Assembly: GCA_018647765.1 (NCBI GenBank)
Contig: JABGSN010000002.1
Span: 49,071 to 113,070 of the forward strand
Direction of reading: 5' to 3'
Source of the DNA: Oceanospirillaceae bacterium
GTDB lineage: Bacteria > Pseudomonadota > Gammaproteobacteria > Pseudomonadales > Balneatricaceae
DNA: 64,000 nucleotides
Position numbers and translations under genes: made by a program. The first letter of the stretch is position 1, and every line of letters starts with the position of its first letter. This document shows, piece by piece, positions 8,390 through 15,755 of this stretch. The notes below the pieces were generated by a model, which was not told the origin of the DNA, ran no database searches, and saw only the letters and a program-made list of their open reading frames with translations.

Positions 8390-8929
8390 TCAAGGTTTTC
8401 CTGCGCCGCCAAATAGAGTTCTTTTGAGCCATATTGGGTTGATGGCCCACGCACTGTTATGTGTTCTGAGCTGTTGCCTAAGGTCTTGCATGGCAGCTAA
8501 GGCATGACTAAAGGGTGTGATTAGATCGATGAACCATAGATATGTAGACTCGTTGTGGTCTACGCACCCGTTATGTTGTCGTGTGCTATCTAACAGTTGA
8601 GAAAGCTGGGGCTCTACCTGCTCCCATGTGGCTTCTTTGAGCAATTGGTGGTGAACACCTTCTGGCACTTCTACCCAGCTTGCAAAGCCATAGGGCTCTT
8701 TGTCTTTTGTGAGGAATAAGCGAGCTTGTTGATGGTTTAAAAACGGCATCACGCGACTTAGCCACTGGCCTACCGTTTGTGAGTCGTGTTGCCAGTGAAG
8801 TGCGTATAGGCTGAGCAGGATACCGACAGTTTGGAAAAGTGGTATTTGTGTTGATGCCGGAACAGTTTGTTGTGCCTTTTTGGAAAATTGTGTTAGCGGT
8901 ATTAATGGGCTATTGATTTGAGTAAGCAT
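8390..8929 (-). CDS. Orphan toxin-activating lysine acyltransferase (HlyC/RtxC family)
   Basis: 179-aa member of the family that uses acyl-ACP to fatty-acylate internal lysines of RTX protoxins in the cytoplasm. The segment FLTKDKEPYGFASWVEV matches the HlyC LLTRDNYP..YCSWA strand. LWFIDLITPF (Asp135) matches the HlyC WFIDWIAPF motif with the catalytic Asp. His45 in YALHWQHDS is placed like the HlyC catalytic His, and MQDLR follows as in HlyC. No RTX toxin, HlyB or HlyD gene is within view on either side, so its target is elsewhere or is not a classical toxin. Length is close to the 165-180 aa of the family. Confidence 0.8.
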   Translation of the reverse strand: MLTQINSPLIPLTQFSKKAQQTVPASTQIPLFQTVGILLSLYALHWQHDSQTVGQWLSRVMPFLNHQQARLFLTKDKEPYGFASWVEVPEGVHHQLLKEATWEQVEPQLSQLLDSTRQHNGCVDHNESTYLWFIDLITPFSHALAAMQDLRQQLRTHNSAWAINPIWLKRTLFGGAGKP

Positions 8930-9062
8930 AGATTTTGATGCACTTCCGTGAGTTATTATTAGTTCCCTGATATGAATATATCACTTTCTCACAGAACATT
9001 GCGTAAAAATATTTCTTATTTTTTATTATTACTGTTTTTAGTATATATTAACGACTAGCGTT

Positions 9063-9100
9063 AAAAAAGGCCCCTATGTCATGCATAGAGGCCTTTATTT
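9063..9100 (-). terminator. Rho-independent terminator for the malyl-CoA-lyase-like gene
   Basis: Twelve-bp stem with one mismatch (AAGGCCCCTATG pairing with CATAGAGGCCTT) followed, on the minus strand, by a T-run (complement of the A-run 9063-9068). It lies 19 nt past the stop at 9119. Confidence 0.82.
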
Positions 9101-9118
9101 AGTTGGGAAGCTTGAATT

Positions 9119-10060
9119 TTAGCCCTTAGCAGCAATAATATTAGCTACGTTAACCACGTTCTCAGCCATACGTGCAGAGGCCGCATCAATCATCTTGCCG
9201 TCAAGTTGCGCAGCACCTAAACCTTTAGCATGGGCTTCTTCCAATGCCGCCAAAATGCCTTTAGCACGAGCAAGCTCAGCTGCTGGTGGAGAGAACACGT
9301 CGTTTGCCAAAACAATTTGAGATGGGTGGATTGCCCACTTGCCTTCTAAGCCAAGAGCCGCAGCACGCTTAGCCGCTAAGATGTACGAATCTGGATCGCT
9401 GAAATCGCCAAATGGGCCGTCGATAGCACGTAGGCCATATGCACGACAAGCCACGGTCATGCGTGACAGAGCAGCATGCCATTGGTCACCTGGGTAATCG
9501 GGGTTTAAACCACCGATAACAACAGTACGGGCACGGTTACTTGCAGCATAGTCGGCTACACCAAAGTGCATGGCTTCTAAACGCGGGCTAGCTTGGGCAA
9601 TAGCTTCTACATTGGCCATACCTAAGGCCGTTTCAATCAAGGCTTCTAAACCAATTTTATGGGTAAAGCCTTTGGCTTGTTCGATTTGGTTACACATGGC
9701 TTCAACCATGTATAAGTCGGCCGGAACACCTACTTTTGGTACCAAAATGGTATCAAGGTGCTGGCCGGCTTGTTCCAAAATCTCTACCACATCACGGTAC
9801 ATATAATGCGTATCTAGGCCGTTAATACGAATACAAATGGTTTTGCCTTTGGCTTTCCAATCGATGTCATTAAGGGCTTCGATGATGTTTTTACGGGCGA
9901 CAATTTTGTCCAACGGTGCCACGGCATCTTCTAAATCCAAAAACACATAATCGGCAGCGCTGTCGGCGGCTTTTTCGATCATGCTTGGGTTTGAACCTGG
10001 CACCGCCAGTTCACTACGTTGCAAGCGGGTTTTAACAGGTTGGTGGTTAGTGTGACTCAT
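9119..10060 (-). CDS. HpcH/HpaI-family lyase, L-malyl-CoA/beta-methylmalyl-CoA lyase-like
   Basis: 313-aa CitE-like TIM-barrel protein. Segments FLDLEDAVAP, RINGLDT, ILVPKVG, LEALIETALGMANVE (acidic metal ligand), MHFGVADYAAS (second acidic ligand), DGPFGDFSD and GKWAIHPSQI follow the Mcl1 order of photosynthetic and methylotrophic bacteria. The family cleaves or forms malyl-CoA-type thioesters with Mg2+ in the cytoplasm. The loop after the second ligand is shorter than in Mcl1, so the exact CoA ester is uncertain. Good Shine-Dalgarno (AAGGTAATGCC before ATG). It is followed by a terminator and preceded by a 396-nt regulatory gap. Confidence 0.8.
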   Translation of the reverse strand: MSHTNHQPVKTRLQRSELAVPGSNPSMIEKAADSAADYVFLDLEDAVAPLDKIVARKNIIEALNDIDWKAKGKTICIRINGLDTHYMYRDVVEILEQAGQHLDTILVPKVGVPADLYMVEAMCNQIEQAKGFTHKIGLEALIETALGMANVEAIAQASPRLEAMHFGVADYAASNRARTVVIGGLNPDYPGDQWHAALSRMTVACRAYGLRAIDGPFGDFSDPDSYILAAKRAAALGLEGKWAIHPSQIVLANDVFSPPAAELARAKGILAALEEAHAKGLGAAQLDGKMIDAASARMAENVVNVANIIAAKG

Positions 10061-10189
10061 GGCATTACCTTGTGCTTTTTAATTGGAATAGGCGTAATAG
10101 AAACTGGGCCCACTATAACGACAGTTAGGAAACAAGGTCAATCGCCTAAACTGGGGGCACACTAACGTGATTCAGCAAATTTGTTGGGC

Positions 10190-10215
10190 AATATTTCCTA
10201 ACTAAAGGAAATATT
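10190..10215. promoter_or_regulatory. Candidate operator: 9-bp perfect inverted repeat
   Basis: AATATTTCC and GGAAATATT separated by 8 nt, in the promoter-proximal AT-rich region about 130 nt before the lyase start. The size and spacing fit a dimeric regulator site; the regulator is not identified. Confidence 0.4.
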
Positions 10216-10320
10216 TATTTATTAAAGTACAATTTTATATATAAATCAAAGTGTTAAATTATTCCTAAAGACCAAACAAGGGTTTGAAATTCGTACCAAA
10301 GCAAACAATTTGAAGCCACC

Positions 10321-10363
10321 AACTGTCTCACAACGCGACTTAAATGTCGCGTTGTGAACAGTT
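10321..10363. other. Long hairpin in intergenic region
   Basis: Eleven-bp perfect stem CACAACGCGAC/GTCGCGTTGTG around a TTAAAT loop, extended after a short internal mismatch by AACTGT/ACAGTT. Only TTTT follows on the plus strand and no T-run on the minus strand, so it is a poor classical terminator. It may be an mRNA 3' stabiliser or structured RNA element for the reductase transcript. Confidence 0.5.
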
Positions 10364-10456
10364 TTCCAGCAAGCAGCATTGGTTACTTCTTGATAACATT
10401 AAGAAACTTATTTCCTATGTTAGGAGCCATGCTCGCTATATGAACCGCCTAGCGGT

Positions 10457-11335
10457 CTACGATTTGTCTTTACGTGGCAACCGACGTAACAAACTAGAGG
10501 TATCCCAGCGGTGCCCACCATGAGCCTGCACTTGTTCGTAAAAACCATCTACCAATGCGGTGACGGGCAACTCTGAACCATTATCTTGGGCTTCGGCTAA
10601 ACAAATGCTTAAGTCCTTACGCATCCAGTCAACCGCGAAACCAAACTCAAACTCATCGTCCACCATAGTTTCGCCACGATTGGCCATTTGCCAAGATCCC
10701 GCTGCCCCGCCGCCAATGGCACTCAGTGCCTGCTTGGCATCTAGGCCGGCATTAATCGCAAACGCCACGCCTTCTGATAACCCTTGCACTAACCCTGCGA
10801 TGCAAATTTGATTGACCATTTTTGTTAACTGGCCATTGCCCACTGGTCCAAGGTGAGTAATAGTTTTAGCATAGGCTTGCATTACTGGTTCGGCACGTTC
10901 AAAGTCTTCATTGCTAGCGCCGCACATAATTGCTAAAGCGCCATTTTCTGCGCCTGCCTGACCACCCGAAACTGGCGCATCTACAAACCCAACGCCTTGC
11001 TGGGCAGCAATAATGCCAATTTCCCGTGCTACCTGAGCCGAGGCCGTCGTGTGATCCACCAACACCGCACCCGCAGCCATGCCCGCTAAAGCTCCATGAT
11101 CGCCATACACCACGCTGCGTAAATCGTCGTCATTACCCACACACACAAACACCACATCCGCTTCTAACGCCGCTTCGCAAGGCGTGACCGCTATGCGCCC
11201 GTGATACTGAGCCTGCCAAGCTTCAGCTTTGTCTATGCTGCGGTTATAAACGTAAACATCGTGGCCTTGTGTTACTAAGTGGCCTGCCATGGGATACCCC
11301 ATAACACCTAAACCAATAAATGCTACCTTGCTCAT
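10457..11335 (-). CDS. 3-hydroxyisobutyrate dehydrogenase/tartronate-semialdehyde reductase family protein
   Basis: 292-aa beta-hydroxyacid dehydrogenase. N-terminal Rossmann motif FIGLGVMGYPMAGHL; Arg after the second strand (YNRS) suggests NADP(H). Substrate motif DAPVSGGQAGAENG near residues 119-132; catalytic Lys172 in GQLTKMVNQ. The family reduces or oxidises 3-hydroxyisobutyrate, tartronate semialdehyde or similar. The neighbouring CoA-lyase and mmsA genes make hydroxyisobutyrate (valine route) or glyoxylate-derived tartronate semialdehyde both plausible. Good Shine-Dalgarno (AAAGGAAAGAG) before the ATG. Confidence 0.82.
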   Translation of the reverse strand: MSKVAFIGLGVMGYPMAGHLVTQGHDVYVYNRSIDKAEAWQAQYHGRIAVTPCEAALEADVVFVCVGNDDDLRSVVYGDHGALAGMAAGAVLVDHTTASAQVAREIGIIAAQQGVGFVDAPVSGGQAGAENGALAIMCGASNEDFERAEPVMQAYAKTITHLGPVGNGQLTKMVNQICIAGLVQGLSEGVAFAINAGLDAKQALSAIGGGAAGSWQMANRGETMVDDEFEFGFAVDWMRKDLSICLAEAQDNGSELPVTALVDGFYEQVQAHGGHRWDTSSLLRRLPRKDKS

Positions 11336-11559
11336 TTCTCTTTCCTTTACTGGGTTTTATTTTGCAAATTCTAGGCTCCATTAAAGGCTATTGACTGCCC
11401 CAATACAAGGGTAAAAACGAGCGCCATGCTTGATCTTGGTATGACGTATTTAAACCCACCTATGCCGCGCCTTTACAGGCACTTTAGAAAGGCTTGCTAT
11501 AGTCTTTTACGCAAGGCAAAATGCCGCCCATAATAGTCATTTTTGAGAGTTTACAGCCC

Positions 11560-13581
11560 ATGTCCCTCCGCTTAGGTATCGACACTGGAGGCACCTATAC
11601 AGATGCCGTCATTATTGATGAAAACAATGAAGTGTTGGCGGCAGTCAAAAGCCTCACTACGCGTCATAATTTGGCCATTGGTATTGGCGAATCCATTAAT
11701 AAGGTGGCGACTGAATTTCTCAACGACATAGAGATGGTGTCATTGTCTACCACCCTCACCACCAACGCTGTGGTAGAAGGCAACGGTGCACCAGTGTGTG
11801 CCTTAGTGGCCGGCTTGAGCGAGGCCCAGGTAAAAAAGAGTGGTTTAGGCGAAATCATCGACGACACCATGATTATCCGCCTTGCTGGTGGTCACGACGC
11901 CTCGGGGCGACAGGTTAAACCACTAGACCTAGAAGGCGCCAGGCAAGCCATTTTAGCCAACAAAGACAAGGTGTCGGCCTTTTCTGTGTCGGCACAATTT
12001 GGTGTGCGTAATCCCAGCCACGAAATTCAATTACAAAATTTAGTCACCGAATTAACGCAGATGCCCGTCACCTGTGGTCACGAACTTGCCACCAGCTTGG
12101 GGGCACCTAGGCGTGCTCTTACGGCTTCGCTCAACGCCCGCATGATTCCGTTTATTCAAGACCTCATTCAAGCGGTACAAGACATTCTATCGGACCTCAA
12201 CATTCAAGCGCCGTTAATGATCGTTAAGGGTGACGGCTCTATTGTTAATGCCGAGACCGCCCTGGTGCATCCTGTGACTACTATTTTATCTGGCCCTGCC
12301 GCCAGTGTGATTGGCGCCTGTGCATTATCTGGCAACCGTAACGCCATTATTGCCGACATGGGTGGCACTACCACAGACATTGCCATTGTTACCGATGGTC
12401 AGCCTGAGTTAGCTAGTGAAGGTGCCCGCGTAGGTGATTGGCAGCCAATGGTAGAAACCGTCAAGGTGTATTCTATTGGCTTAGGCGGTGACAGCGAAGT
12501 ACGCTTCTATGGCGGCAGTGTTGCCTTAGGCCCTCGCCGAGTGGTACCCATGAGTTTGCTGGCACAACAATACCCACACATTTTAACCCGCATGCAGGCG
12601 CACTTAGACGACACCCCTACACCGCGCCACAACCGCTTTGTTACGCGCTTAGAACGCAATCAAGCGTTACTCAGCCAACTCACACCCATCGAACATCAGG
12701 CTTGGGAAATGTTGGAACAAGGTCCCGTAGAAATGGAGACTCTGGTATTTAAGGATCAAGACCTCGCCAAAGCCATGGCTCGGCTTGAGCGTAAAGGGAT
12801 GGCCATCTATTCGGGGTTCACACCCTCTGATGCCGCTCACGTTTTAGGCAACAGTGACCATTGGAGTGTTGAAGGCGCCAACTTAGCAGCACAGATTTGG
12901 GCCCGCCAAATGCGTCATTTGTATGGTTTAGGTTCTTGGGAAAAAGGCAATGCTAAAGAACCGGCTGAACGGGTATTTACGCTAATGAATGATGCCATTT
13001 GCCAGACCTTACTCGAGGCCGGTTTACACCAAGAAAACTTACTCAACGAAGCGCGTTCTAAACATTTGGCGACCTTAATGGGCAAACTGATCCTGAAAAA
13101 CGGTAATAAAGACGATAAGGATGCTTTGTTTGGTATTAACTTCGCGCAAAGCCACCCATTAGTGGCCGTGGGTGCACCGGCAGCCACCTATTACCCACAA
13201 GTGGCCAAAAATCTTAACTTAGAACTCAAATTACCACAGTATGGCCATGTTGCTAATGCCATCGGTGCCGTCATGGGCAGCGTAGTACAACGCTCGGAGA
13301 TCATCATCACCCAGCCTACACAGGGTATCTTCCGAGTTTTCCATGGCGAAAAGCCGTTTGACGCCACTGACTTACAACAGGCCTTTACCCAGGCCGAGGA
13401 TATAGTGCGTGTGCAGGCCAACCAGTTGGCGCTATCTGCCGGTGCCACCGACGTAGACGTGCGAATTCGCCACGACAATAAACACGTGATATCAGAACTG
13501 GATGGTGAATTGTTTGTTGAAGCTAAAATTTGTGCCATTGCCACCGGCAAACCCGCACTAGAACTTACAGTCAGTGGCTAG
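11560..13581 (+). CDS. Hydantoinase/oxoprolinase-family (HyuA-like) protein
   Basis: About 673 aa from the ATG at 11560, chosen because relatives begin with the LGIDTGGTYTDAV phosphate-binding strand. An ATG at 11521 would add 13 residues. The Hydant_A_N domain occupies about residues 1-180; the Hydantoinase_A core contains DMGGTTTDIAIV near residue 265 and the IYSIGLGGDS-type segment. These ATP-dependent proteins open hydantoin or oxoproline rings or, in acetone carboxylase, carboxylate ketones. The usual HyuB partner is not adjacent. The next ORF begins in the same frame one codon after its TAG. Confidence 0.8.
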   Translation: MSLRLGIDTGGTYTDAVIIDENNEVLAAVKSLTTRHNLAIGIGESINKVATEFLNDIEMVSLSTTLTTNAVVEGNGAPVCALVAGLSEAQVKKSGLGEIIDDTMIIRLAGGHDASGRQVKPLDLEGARQAILANKDKVSAFSVSAQFGVRNPSHEIQLQNLVTELTQMPVTCGHELATSLGAPRRALTASLNARMIPFIQDLIQAVQDILSDLNIQAPLMIVKGDGSIVNAETALVHPVTTILSGPAASVIGACALSGNRNAIIADMGGTTTDIAIVTDGQPELASEGARVGDWQPMVETVKVYSIGLGGDSEVRFYGGSVALGPRRVVPMSLLAQQYPHILTRMQAHLDDTPTPRHNRFVTRLERNQALLSQLTPIEHQAWEMLEQGPVEMETLVFKDQDLAKAMARLERKGMAIYSGFTPSDAAHVLGNSDHWSVEGANLAAQIWARQMRHLYGLGSWEKGNAKEPAERVFTLMNDAICQTLLEAGLHQENLLNEARSKHLATLMGKLILKNGNKDDKDALFGINFAQSHPLVAVGAPAATYYPQVAKNLNLELKLPQYGHVANAIGAVMGSVVQRSEIIITQPTQGIFRVFHGEKPFDATDLQQAFTQAEDIVRVQANQLALSAGATDVDVRIRHDNKHVISELDGELFVEAKICAIATGKPALELTVSG

Positions 13582-13584
13582 CGC

Positions 13585-14271
13585 TTGACTCTGCCATGGC
13601 TCAAGGCTCAACTAGCACAACAGGGTTTGTGTATTTTGAGCCTTATCGACAACCATTCAGCAGTACCACAAGGCCACACGCTTATCCTTGTTGGCCATGG
13701 TGCAACGGGGTTTTGGCCCATCTTCAAACATAGCCAAGAGTACTTGGATCAGCAACCCGACCCCATCAACCGCTGGAGCGAACGCATAGGCAACGCATTT
13801 GCCACACAGCTCCAAGGCAACGCTGTGTTTCCTTTCACTGGCCCTCCGTATCAACCGTTTTTAAGCTGGGCACAAACCAACGGCGACAGTTTCCCTAGCC
13901 CACTGGGCCTGCACTTTCACCGGCAACACGGTTTGTGGCATGCCTACCGTTTTGGCCTTTTGGTTAACACTCAAACCTTCGAGCATCACGTCCATAACAC
14001 ACCCACATCAGCTTCTCAGCCATGTACCGGTTGCGCCCAACCCTGCATGACCAGTTGCCCCGTGGGCGCATTTAGCAGCGCTGGCTACGCTGTTGCAAGC
14101 TGTCGCGCTTACGTGGCTCAAAACCCCAACTCTAGCTGCGCCCGAAGCGGCTGCATAGCAAGACTTGCGTGCCCGTACACCCCGACAAGCACAGTTAACC
14201 CATCCCACGACGGTTACGAAGCGGCGCAGCATCAGTACCACATGGCGGAGTTTGCCAAACAAGTAAGATAG
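13585..14271 (+). CDS. Ferredoxin-like cysteine-rich protein
   Basis: 228 aa from a TTG that follows the hydantoinase-like stop after one codon. The N-terminal two thirds are without recognised motif. The C-terminal third has CTGCAQPCMTSCPVGAF and then CRAYVAQNPNSSC...C...CP, a ferredoxin-like cluster pattern reminiscent of reductive-dehalogenase or QueG-type domains. No ATG start and no Shine-Dalgarno are available, so translation probably depends on the upstream gene. The two ORFs share the same frame, separated only by TAG CGC. Function unknown; probably a redox accessory protein. Confidence 0.65.
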   Translation: MTLPWLKAQLAQQGLCILSLIDNHSAVPQGHTLILVGHGATGFWPIFKHSQEYLDQQPDPINRWSERIGNAFATQLQGNAVFPFTGPPYQPFLSWAQTNGDSFPSPLGLHFHRQHGLWHAYRFGLLVNTQTFEHHVHNTPTSASQPCTGCAQPCMTSCPVGAFSSAGYAVASCRAYVAQNPNSSCARSGCIARLACPYTPTSTVNPSHDGYEAAQHQYHMAEFAKQVR

Positions 14272-14337
14272 TCGATCAATTCTAGTTGGCTAAAAAATAT
14301 GCCATATCATGGTTGGTTTAAAGCCCTATGGCTAGAA

Positions 14338-14670
14338 CTAAGATTTGGGCATTAGGGCACTGGCGAACTGTTCGCCACGGCCTAACCAATAAGCCAAATC
14401 TTTATCTTCAGCCAAACCTTCTGCTGCAACCATCACCCAACCTTTCATCGGCTTACCGGTAAAATCGAATTCTTGGGCATAAGGCTGTGACAAGGCATCG
14501 GCATAATTGGGTGGCCCCACCCTGACTACCATGCCATCACCCATAACACCGACACACATGTTGCCAGAAATCATAAACCCTAAACCACCGAACATTTTCT
14601 TTGCCGTGGCATGGGGGTGGTCTTCGAGTAGCTCCCTCACCCGTTGAGCTAGCCCTTCGTCAAAAGCCAT
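14338..14670 (-). CDS. TfoX N-terminal domain protein
   Basis: 110-aa protein consisting only of the TfoX/Sxy N-terminal domain (KKMFGGLGFMISGNMCVGVM, then YADALSQPYAQEFDFTGKPMKGWVMV). Full Sxy competence regulators also have a C-terminal domain that is missing here, so a role in competence should not be assumed. Its start overlaps the stop of the HlyU-like gene by one base, so the two are coupled. Confidence 0.8.
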   Translation of the reverse strand: MAFDEGLAQRVRELLEDHPHATAKKMFGGLGFMISGNMCVGVMGDGMVVRVGPPNYADALSQPYAQEFDFTGKPMKGWVMVAAEGLAEDKDLAYWLGRGEQFASALMPKS

Positions 14671-14960
14671 TAGTTAAAGATGTTCTCGCCCATTTGGTCG
14701 ATACATTGTTTGGCCTTAAATAAGCTCAACTCATGACCGCCCTCGACACTGTGGGATTGATCGGCACGGATAAAGTGATGCTCTTGACCATTTTTACGTA
14801 TCCACCCCTGTACCCGGAAGCTACTACCTTCTTTCAACGGCTGAGTTTCTATACTAAACCCTTTATGTTCGTGATGCTGACTGGTTTTAGAGCCCTTGTT
14901 ATCGGCGCCCTCTTCGACAGGCCTAAATAGAAACTCTTTGATACTCGATAATAAACCCAT
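14670..14960 (-). CDS. HlyU-family small protein
   Basis: 96-aa protein with the KGFSIETQPLKEGSSFRVQGWI and HHFIRADQ segments of the HlyU (PF10115-type) family. Some family members in Vibrio regulate haemolysin; most are uncharacterised. The N-terminal MGLLSSIKEFLF is an amphipathic helix, followed by a charged linker. First gene of a two-gene unit with the TfoX-domain gene. The name does not link it functionally to the HlyC-like gene 6 kb away. Confidence 0.75.
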   Translation of the reverse strand: MGLLSSIKEFLFRPVEEGADNKGSKTSQHHEHKGFSIETQPLKEGSSFRVQGWIRKNGQEHHFIRADQSHSVEGGHELSLFKAKQCIDQMGENIFN

Positions 14961-15037
14961 GACTTAAATCGCCTGCATGTAATTAATGATTAGCGTATGA
15001 TTTTAAAGTAAACCTCGACAAAATTTAAGGCATAACC

Positions 15038-15670
15038 ATGAATAAAGCCACCTTGCGTAAAATTGACTATAAAAAAGAGTTGTCTAGCTTTTACAAAGTG
15101 AGCCCTAAACAAGTGAGTTTTGTAGACATCCCTAACATGCAGTACCTGATGATCGATGGCCAAGGCAACCCCAATGATCAGACCACCTTTGGCGCGGCCA
15201 TAGAAACCTTATATGGCATGGCTTACACCCTTAAATTTATGCTAAAACAGGCTTCTGAGCCGTTCGACAGCGTAGTGATGCCATTAGAAGCTTTGTTTTG
15301 GGCCGAGGATCCCACTGCCTTTGCCGAACAACGATACGAGGAATGGCATTGGACGCTGTTGATTTTGCAACCGCCTAGAGTTAGCCCAGAAGACTTTACA
15401 CACGCCAAACAGCAACTTGCGGCAAAGAAAGATCCTGCATCACTTCACTTATGCCGTTTAGATGACTATACCGAGGGGCCGTGCGCCCAAATTCAACACC
15501 TAGGCCCCTACGACCAAGAAGGCCCTACAGTAGAGCGTTTACATGCCGCCATTTTAGCGCAAGGTCATCAATTGGCCGGCAAACACCACGAAATTTACCT
15601 CAGTGATCCGCGCCGCACGGCACCAGAAAAACTAAAAACGGTAATCCGTATGCCCTACACTTCTTGCTAA
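15038..15670 (+). CDS. GyrI-like small-molecule-binding domain protein
   Basis: 210-aa stand-alone GyrI-like/SRPBCC-type binding domain: KIDYKKELSSFYKVSPKQVSFVDIP, FWAEDP, then ILQPPRVSPEDF and HLGPYDQEGPTVERLH with YLSDPRRTAPEKLKTVIRMP at the end, as in the family's typical layout. No DNA-binding domain is present. Such proteins bind or hydrolyse small lipophilic compounds, but no ligand can be inferred. Monocistronic, ended by a strong shared terminator. Confidence 0.8.
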   Translation: MNKATLRKIDYKKELSSFYKVSPKQVSFVDIPNMQYLMIDGQGNPNDQTTFGAAIETLYGMAYTLKFMLKQASEPFDSVVMPLEALFWAEDPTAFAEQRYEEWHWTLLILQPPRVSPEDFTHAKQQLAAKKDPASLHLCRLDDYTEGPCAQIQHLGPYDQEGPTVERLHAAILAQGHQLAGKHHEIYLSDPRRTAPEKLKTVIRMPYTSC

Positions 15671-15674
15671 CAAC

Positions 15675-15702
15675 AAATAACCCAGCAAATGCTGGGTTAT
15701 TT
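15675..15702. terminator. Bidirectional terminator between convergent genes
   Basis: Perfect 12-bp stem AAATAACCCAGC/GCTGGGTTATTT with an AAAT loop, just after the GyrI-like stop (15670) and 54 nt past the mmsA stop. The A/T ends act as U-tracts on both strands. Confidence 0.82.
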
Positions 15703-15755
15703 GGGTATGGCATAACACTTAGTTAGCTACACGGGCAAAGTCAATGACCGTGCTA

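Larger units (their letters stand above)
10061..10456. other. Regulatory/non-coding gap upstream of the lyase gene
   Basis: No gene recognised. The AT-rich part (10190-10260) includes a perfect inverted repeat and probable promoter material for the lyase gene. The right part holds a strong hairpin and, directly after the reductase stop, a small ACCGC/GCGGT hairpin (10443-10455). Confidence 0.5.

Noticed and set aside
8390..14960. HlyC-like and HlyU-like genes as parts of one haemolysin locus
   Set aside because: They are 6 kb apart with metabolic genes between and no toxin; HlyU is a family name with mostly unrelated members.
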